Positions 6,231 to 9,374 of a stretch of 9,374 bases of DNA are shown piece by piece. Position 1 is the first letter of the stretch; each line of letters opens with the position of its first letter. The stretch spans positions 1 to 9,374 of the forward strand of contig DGOW01000103.1 of the NCBI GenBank assembly GCA_002390225.1. Reading direction: 5' to 3'. The position numbers were made by a program, and so were the translations under genes. Source of the DNA: Gemmatimonadales bacterium UBA4456. GTDB lineage: Bacteria > Gemmatimonadota > Gemmatimonadetes > Longimicrobiales > Gaopeijiaceae. Under the pieces are notes generated by a model, which was given only the letters and a program-made list of their open reading frames with translations, ran no database searches and was not told where the DNA came from.

Positions 6231-6898
6231 GGCCTCCCGATGCCTTCCCGGTACAAGCCTTCCCGCTCGATCACAGCGGCCACATCGTCGGGCACGAGCC
6301 CCTCGATGGATACGCCACGGGCGACCCGCTCTCGGACCGCGGTGGATGACACGTCGACGCGGCCGACCGGAACACGGCAGACTCCAGTACCGTCGGGCCC
6401 GGCCTCGCCACCGCGATCCATCACGGCAATCGTCACCATCTCTCGGATCGACTCCGGCTCCCGCCACCGATCGAACGAGGCGTATTGATCCGTGCCCATG
6501 ATCAGGACGATCTCGGTGTCGTCTTTGCTCGCCGCAGAGGTCATGTCGCGCAGCGTGTCGACTGCATATGACAGGCCCTCACGGATGACCTCACGGTCGT
6601 CGGCGCGGAAGCGCACATCGGCCTTTGTTACCCGGCGTACCATCTCGAACCGGATCGCTGCGGAGGTCTGCGGGCCTTCCGGCTTATGAGGCGACCGAAA
6701 AGCAGGGATCCACACAACCTCGTCGAGGCCGAGGGAATCCGCGACGTCCTTCGCCACCGAGACATGCCCTGCATGGGGAGGATCGAAGGTGCCGCCAAAC
6801 ACCCCCACCCGACGTCGGGTAGAGGAAAAAGCCTTCAGCGCTCGGTCGGGAGCGGCATCAGCCCCGGTCACCGCCCGTTTCGCTGGAGCGCTCGGCAT
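6227..6898 (-). CDS. nadD: Nicotinate-nucleotide adenylyltransferase NadD
   Basis: NadD joins nicotinate mononucleotide to ATP to make deamido-NAD. The nucleotidyltransferase signature GGTFDPPHAGH is at residues 35-45, PxxxxPHKP at 65-73, GTDQY with the nearby DRW at 135-145, and SSTAVR at 184-189, all in family order. With the ATG at 6898 the product is 223 residues, about 25 longer at the N-terminus than most NadD proteins; this start lies inside the end of the bamD-like gene, a 41-base overlap. A GTG at 6871, nine codons downstream, would give a more usual length and a 14-base overlap, but has no better ribosome binding site. The stop overlaps the tsaE ATG. Essential housekeeping gene in most bacteria. 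Confidence 0.94.
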   Translation of the reverse strand: MPSAPAKRAVTGADAAPDRALKAFSSTRRRVGVFGGTFDPPHAGHVSVAKDVADSLGLDEVVWIPAFRSPHKPEGPQTSAAIRFEMVRRVTKADVRFRADDREVIREGLSYAVDTLRDMTSAASKDDTEIVLIMGTDQYASFDRWREPESIREMVTIAVMDRGGEAGPDGTGVCRVPVGRVDVSSTAVRERVARGVSIEGLVPDDVAAVIEREGLYREGIGRP

Positions 6899-7649
6899 TG
6901 ATCTGCGAAGCGGCCTCGGAATCCGGGTATCGTTCCAGAAGAGCATCGATGGCCACCTCCGCCTCATCTTCATATCCGATTTCTAAGTTCGCTCGATACA
7001 CACCAAGCAGCGCCGGCGCGGCGTATTCGGACTCGGGGTAGATGCTGGCCACGAACTCGTAATACTTGATGGCCGCGTCCCAGATGTTGCGCCGGAAGTA
7101 GAAATCTCCCGTAAGGAACTCTTTCTCTGCCAGCGTATGACGAAGTTCGTTCGAGATCCGGGCGGCCTCAGCCGATGCAGCGTTCCCGGCAAAGTCGATC
7201 ACGACGTTCCGACAGCTCGTGATCGCTTCCTCGGTGTAGCCTTGATCCCGCTCGGGATTTGGAGCGAGGGCCGCCAGCGACTTGCAGATGCCCAGCCCCG
7301 CTTCAGCAGAGCGCGGATGGCCAGCATAGCGATCGATGAAGCGTGAGTACTCGGATCGAGCAGTGAGGTAGTCACCACGCTCGAAGTAGACGTTCCCGAG
7401 CATCAATCGTGCATCAGGAACACGGTTCCAGTCACCGTGCGCGACCAGAATGCGGTCCAGCATCTGGACCGCCTCACCGTGATCGCCTCCCTCGAAACGC
7501 TCGGTTGCCTGACCGAAAAGTTCATCCGCCGTCAGGTCGGCATACCGACTGCTGCCTCCGCCACCACACGCGGTCGAGGCGATAAGGAGAGCGCACGAGC
7601 ACACGGCGAGAAAACGTCGGGCATGGGGGCTGTCTGCTACGGTATTCAT
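6858..7649 (-). CDS. bamD: BamD-like TPR lipoprotein (outer membrane assembly)
   Basis: With the ATG at 7649 the product has 263 residues, within the size range of BamD. A type II signal sequence ends in ASTAC, so Cys28 should be lipidated, and a Gly/Ser-rich tether follows. The rest consists of TPR units: TADELFGQATERFEGGDHGEAV, then LGNVYFERGDYLTARSEYSRFIDRY, then LTGDFYFRRNIWDAAIKYYEFV and YPESEYAAPALLG, spaced as in BamD. BamD is the essential lipoprotein partner of BamA in folding outer-membrane beta-barrels. Some periplasmic TPR proteins such as CpoB are built alike, so the assignment is probable rather than certain. The start is ten bases after the upstream TPR gene's stop. The frame upstream of 7649 is open but not family-like. 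The last 41 bases overlap nadD. Confidence 0.85.
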   Translation of the reverse strand: MNTVADSPHARRFLAVCSCALLIASTACGGGGSSRYADLTADELFGQATERFEGGDHGEAVQMLDRILVAHGDWNRVPDARLMLGNVYFERGDYLTARSEYSRFIDRYAGHPRSAEAGLGICKSLAALAPNPERDQGYTEEAITSCRNVVIDFAGNAASAEAARISNELRHTLAEKEFLTGDFYFRRNIWDAAIKYYEFVASIYPESEYAAPALLGVYRANLEIGYEDEAEVAIDALLERYPDSEAASQINAERSSETGGDRG

Positions 7650-7659
7650 GAAGATCAAT

Positions 7660-8637
7660 CTAGCGGCAACGGCCGTCGCGCAGGTGCTCCAGACCACGCC
7701 CGAACCGGATTTCGTCGAACCGGTCCTGGGCACGATCGATGAGACCTCCTGCCTGATCGGCGAAACGAACCTGAGAGTATGCGTCCATCGCTTCCTGACA
7801 CTGACCCAGCTCGGCCAGGATTTCGCCTTTCTCGAACCAGGCCTGGGCCTGAATGTTCCGAGGCTCACCGACTTCGACTGTACGATTCACGAGCTCGAGC
7901 GCGAGCTGAAGATCTGCCTCGGCCTCGACAGGATCCTCAGATACCGAACGATCGAGCAGGCCACGCGCGAGGTCGAAGGCGCACGTTCCGATGTACCAGT
8001 CGACTTCACCGCGCTCCCATGGGCGCACCATCTCCCGGAACCGCTCGAAGAACAGGAGGGCGTTTTCGCAGTCACCGATCTCGTCGTGGGCGACACCGAC
8101 CTCGAACACCACCTCGGGCTGAGACTCGTCGACCGCGTCCGCGAGCGCCTTCTGGTAAAACGGAAGCGCGCGACCGTACTCACCGTTCCGGAAGTAGTGA
8201 CGAGCCAACGGAAGCGACATGCCGCCAACACCGACACCGGGCCTCAGATTCATCGCGGTCTCGACCGCGGTCGCCATCGCGAATCGGTCATTCCCGTCCT
8301 GAGCGATCCGGGCGAGGCGCATCAGGTCGGAGACGGCCTGATCGATCAGGCCGGGATCTCGGGCCGACGCGTCGACGTAGTAGGCTCCGGCGTCGTCGAC
8401 GCGACCCATCATCGCATACGTGTGGGCCACACGTGCCGTCACCGACGGATCGTCCGCACCCTGCCGGATCGCCAGTCGGTACTCGGCGAGCGCCTCATCA
8501 TAGTCACCCTGCGCAAAGGCCTCGTCCCCCCGCCGAACGGCACTAGTCTCCGTATCACGAGGCGCACAGGCGACCACGAGGCCGACCGTCAGGCCTGCGA
8601 GCAACAGACGCATGGCGCGGGAGCGTTTCACGTTCAT
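7660..8637 (-). CDS. TPR-repeat lipoprotein of unknown function
   Basis: A 325-residue protein if started at the ATG at 8637 (MNVKRSR); a TTG at 8655 and an ATG at 8613 are in frame, and none has a good ribosome binding site. The N-terminus is a lipoprotein signal: basic residues, LLLAGLTVGLVV, then AC with Cys24 as the lipidation site. TPR-type helical pairs follow, for example GDEAFAQGDYDEALAEYRLA, AHTYAMMGRVDDAGAYY, ARHYFRNGEYGRALPFYQKAL, VAHDEIGDCENALLFFERF and KGEILAELGQCQEAMDAY. Such proteins are scaffolds for protein contacts, here at the periplasmic face of a membrane. No enzymatic motif is visible and I do not recognise a named family. Its neighbour downstream is the BamD-like lipoprotein ten bases away, which suggests a role in envelope assembly. 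Upstream lies the disrupted cysN. Confidence 0.82.
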   Translation of the reverse strand: MNVKRSRAMRLLLAGLTVGLVVACAPRDTETSAVRRGDEAFAQGDYDEALAEYRLAIRQGADDPSVTARVAHTYAMMGRVDDAGAYYVDASARDPGLIDQAVSDLMRLARIAQDGNDRFAMATAVETAMNLRPGVGVGGMSLPLARHYFRNGEYGRALPFYQKALADAVDESQPEVVFEVGVAHDEIGDCENALLFFERFREMVRPWERGEVDWYIGTCAFDLARGLLDRSVSEDPVEAEADLQLALELVNRTVEVGEPRNIQAQAWFEKGEILAELGQCQEAMDAYSQVRFADQAGGLIDRAQDRFDEIRFGRGLEHLRDGRCR

Positions 8638-8691
8638 GACCGGGGGGGTGAGCAAGGATCGGGCCGAGAGAGTTCCTACACCCGAGCTGCC

Positions 8692-8838
8692 TCAGCCTTC
8701 CACTGTGCCCGTGCCCCGGTCCGGGTCCGGGTCTGGAGACATGCCTACGGAAGCCAGGTATGCCCGTGCGCGCATGTCCCGCGGATCGTCTTCGAGGCAG
8801 CGGCGCCAGTGCGTGACCGCATCACCGTCCTCGCCCAG
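8692..8838 (-). other. TPR-like tail attached to the CysN fragment (remnant of another gene)
   Basis: These 48 codons plus stop have a TPR helix pattern (GDAVTHWRRCLEDDPRDMRA) ending in an Asp/Pro/Gly-rich tail, and are followed 54 bases later by a TPR lipoprotein gene. The simplest reading is that they are the 3' end of the gene that originally stood upstream of that lipoprotein, with its front part lost or not assembled. Confidence 0.6.
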
Positions 8839-9243
8839 CGGGATCCCGAGAAGCGACGAGATGAAGCCGTGACGCTTGGACTGAGTCAGAACACCGTTGC
8901 GGGCATCGATCAGGATCACCGCCAGCTCCGCCGTCGATGCGCCGGTCACCATGTTCCGTGTGTACTGAATGTGCCCCGGTGTATCCGCGATGATGAACTT
9001 CCGCTTCGGCGTCGCGAAGTACCGGTACGCGACGTCGATGGTGATGTTCTGCTCGCGCTCGGCACGAAGACCGTCCGTGAGGAGCGCGAGGTTCACATAG
9101 CCCTCACCCCGGCGGTTGCTCGCATCCTCGACGGCCTCGAGCTGATCCTCGAAGATCGACTTCGTGTCGTAGAGGAGGCGGCCAATGAGGGTCGATTTAC
9201 CGTCGTCCACCGAGCCTGCGGTGGAGAAGCGAAGGAGATCCAT
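8692..9243 (-). CDS. cysN: Truncated CysN (sulfate adenylyltransferase GTPase) fused in frame to a TPR-like tail
   Basis: An open frame of 183 residues. Residues 1-135 match the start of CysN, the GTP-driven large subunit of ATP sulfurylase: SVDDGKST P-loop (11-18), DGLRAEREQNITIDVAYRYF (57-76), DTPGH (87-91), and QSKRHGFISSLLGIP (121-135). A full CysN has about 430-475 residues; the NKxD base-recognition motif, the rest of the GTPase and both beta-barrel domains are missing. From residue 136 (base 8838) the sequence has no CysN likeness and reads LGEDGDAVTHWRRCLEDDP, RARAYLASV and an Asp/Pro-rich end, as at the C-terminus of a TPR protein. The product should not work as a GTPase. The start is certain: cysD ends in TAATG, overlapping the cysN ATG. 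This could be a real deletion or a chimeric join. Confidence 0.88.
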   Translation of the reverse strand: MDLLRFSTAGSVDDGKSTLIGRLLYDTKSIFEDQLEAVEDASNRRGEGYVNLALLTDGLRAEREQNITIDVAYRYFATPKRKFIIADTPGHIQYTRNMVTGASTAELAVILIDARNGVLTQSKRHGFISSLLGIPLGEDGDAVTHWRRCLEDDPRDMRARAYLASVGMSPDPDPDRGTGTVEG

Positions 9244-9374
9244 TAGAAGTACCCCTGCTTCTTGCGGTCTTCCATCGCGGCCTCGGAGCGCTTGTCGTCG
9301 GAACGACCACCCCGCTCCGTCTGCCTGGCCGCGGCCACCTCGGCGATGATCTCGTCGAGTGTCGAAGCGGTCGA
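9243..9374 (-). CDS. cysD: Sulfate adenylyltransferase subunit 2 CysD, partial (C-terminal 43 residues)
   Basis: Only the 3' end is present. The translated end is rich in charged residues and finishes with SEAAMEDRKKQGYF and a TAA stop; the family ends in the same way (AAMExRKKxGYF). CysD is the catalytic subunit that makes adenosine 5'-phosphosulfate from sulfate and ATP, driven by GTP hydrolysis in CysN. The stop overlaps the cysN ATG as TAATG, the usual cysDN arrangement. The upstream part of the gene, including the PP-loop, lies beyond the right edge. An insert of Arg/Gly/Asp-rich residues just before the conserved end is a common variable region. Confidence 0.9.
   Translation of the reverse strand, partial: STASTLDEIIAEVAAARQTERGGRSDDKRSEAAMEDRKKQGYF

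Noticed and set aside
6231..6467. Upstream extension of the tsaE frame into nadD
   Set aside because: The extension is Arg/Gly/Pro-rich, antagonistic to the conserved nadD frame there, and the ATG at 6230 overlapping the nadD stop gives the normal TsaE length.
8418..8434. Perfect 8-base inverted repeat ACGTGTGG/CCACACGT with one central base
   Set aside because: It lies deep inside the TPR lipoprotein coding sequence, in codons for an ordinary TPR helix, with no promoter or gene start near. Chance is the simplest explanation.
8638..8691. Promoter between the cysN fragment and the TPR lipoprotein
   Set aside because: The 54 bases contain a run of seven C but no acceptable -35/-10 pair on the minus strand.
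7648..9246. A 532-codon open frame on the plus strand opposite the TPR lipoprotein and cysN fragment
   Set aside because: It is antisense to well-supported genes, its product shows no domain, and long antisense open frames are expected in GC-rich coding DNA. Other long plus-strand frames (for example 4295-5200, 2552-3328, 5664-6488) are rejected for the same reason.

Overview
The window reads as a compact, GC-rich piece of chromosome from a Gram-negative bacterium. All well-supported genes lie on the minus strand, so transcription runs from high to low coordinates. An outer membrane is indicated by a Tol-type envelope motor, a BamD-like lipoprotein and a second TPR lipoprotein. The style of the TonB/TolA-like protein, the LysM protein and the gene order would fit Gemmatimonadota or a related phylum, but that is inference from general resemblance, and no marker gene here settles it. 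No phage, insertion sequence, tRNA, rRNA or CRISPR array is visible, and no stretch over about 120 bases lacks a gene.

Region 1 (9374 to 8692): the last 43 codons of cysD (sulfate adenylyltransferase subunit 2) are joined by a TAATG overlap to cysN. cysN is broken. About 135 residues of its GTPase domain are recognisable, then the reading frame passes without interruption into a 48-residue tail that looks like the end of a TPR protein. This is the most unusual point of the window. It is either a deletion/fusion in the genome or a chimeric join in the clone or assembly.

Region 2 (8637 to 3876): a tightly packed run of eight genes: TPR lipoprotein, BamD-like TPR lipoprotein, nadD (NAD synthesis), tsaE, tsaB (tRNA t6A modification), rimI-like acetyltransferase and a RadC-family JAMM protein, with most junctions overlapping by ATGA or spaced by fewer than 20 bases (the eight count the broken cysN upstream). 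This is a housekeeping operon.

Region 3 (3875 to 2541): a single-gene unit for a secreted LysM protein. It has its own sigma70-like promoter, a TTG start with a good AGGAG ribosome binding site, and a terminator-like hairpin behind it. The C-terminal part of the protein contains two diverged copies of one domain.

Region 4 (2540 to 1): a nucleotide-sugar epimerase (GalE-like) is translationally coupled to tolQ, tolR and a TonB/TolA-like protein that runs off the left edge. The last three should form an inner-membrane, proton-driven motor that works across the periplasm; the epimerase probably supplies surface-polysaccharide precursors.

I found no convincing undescribed multi-gene system. The points most worth a second look are the cysN/TPR junction, the duplicated domain in the LysM protein, and the coupling of the epimerase to the Tol genes.
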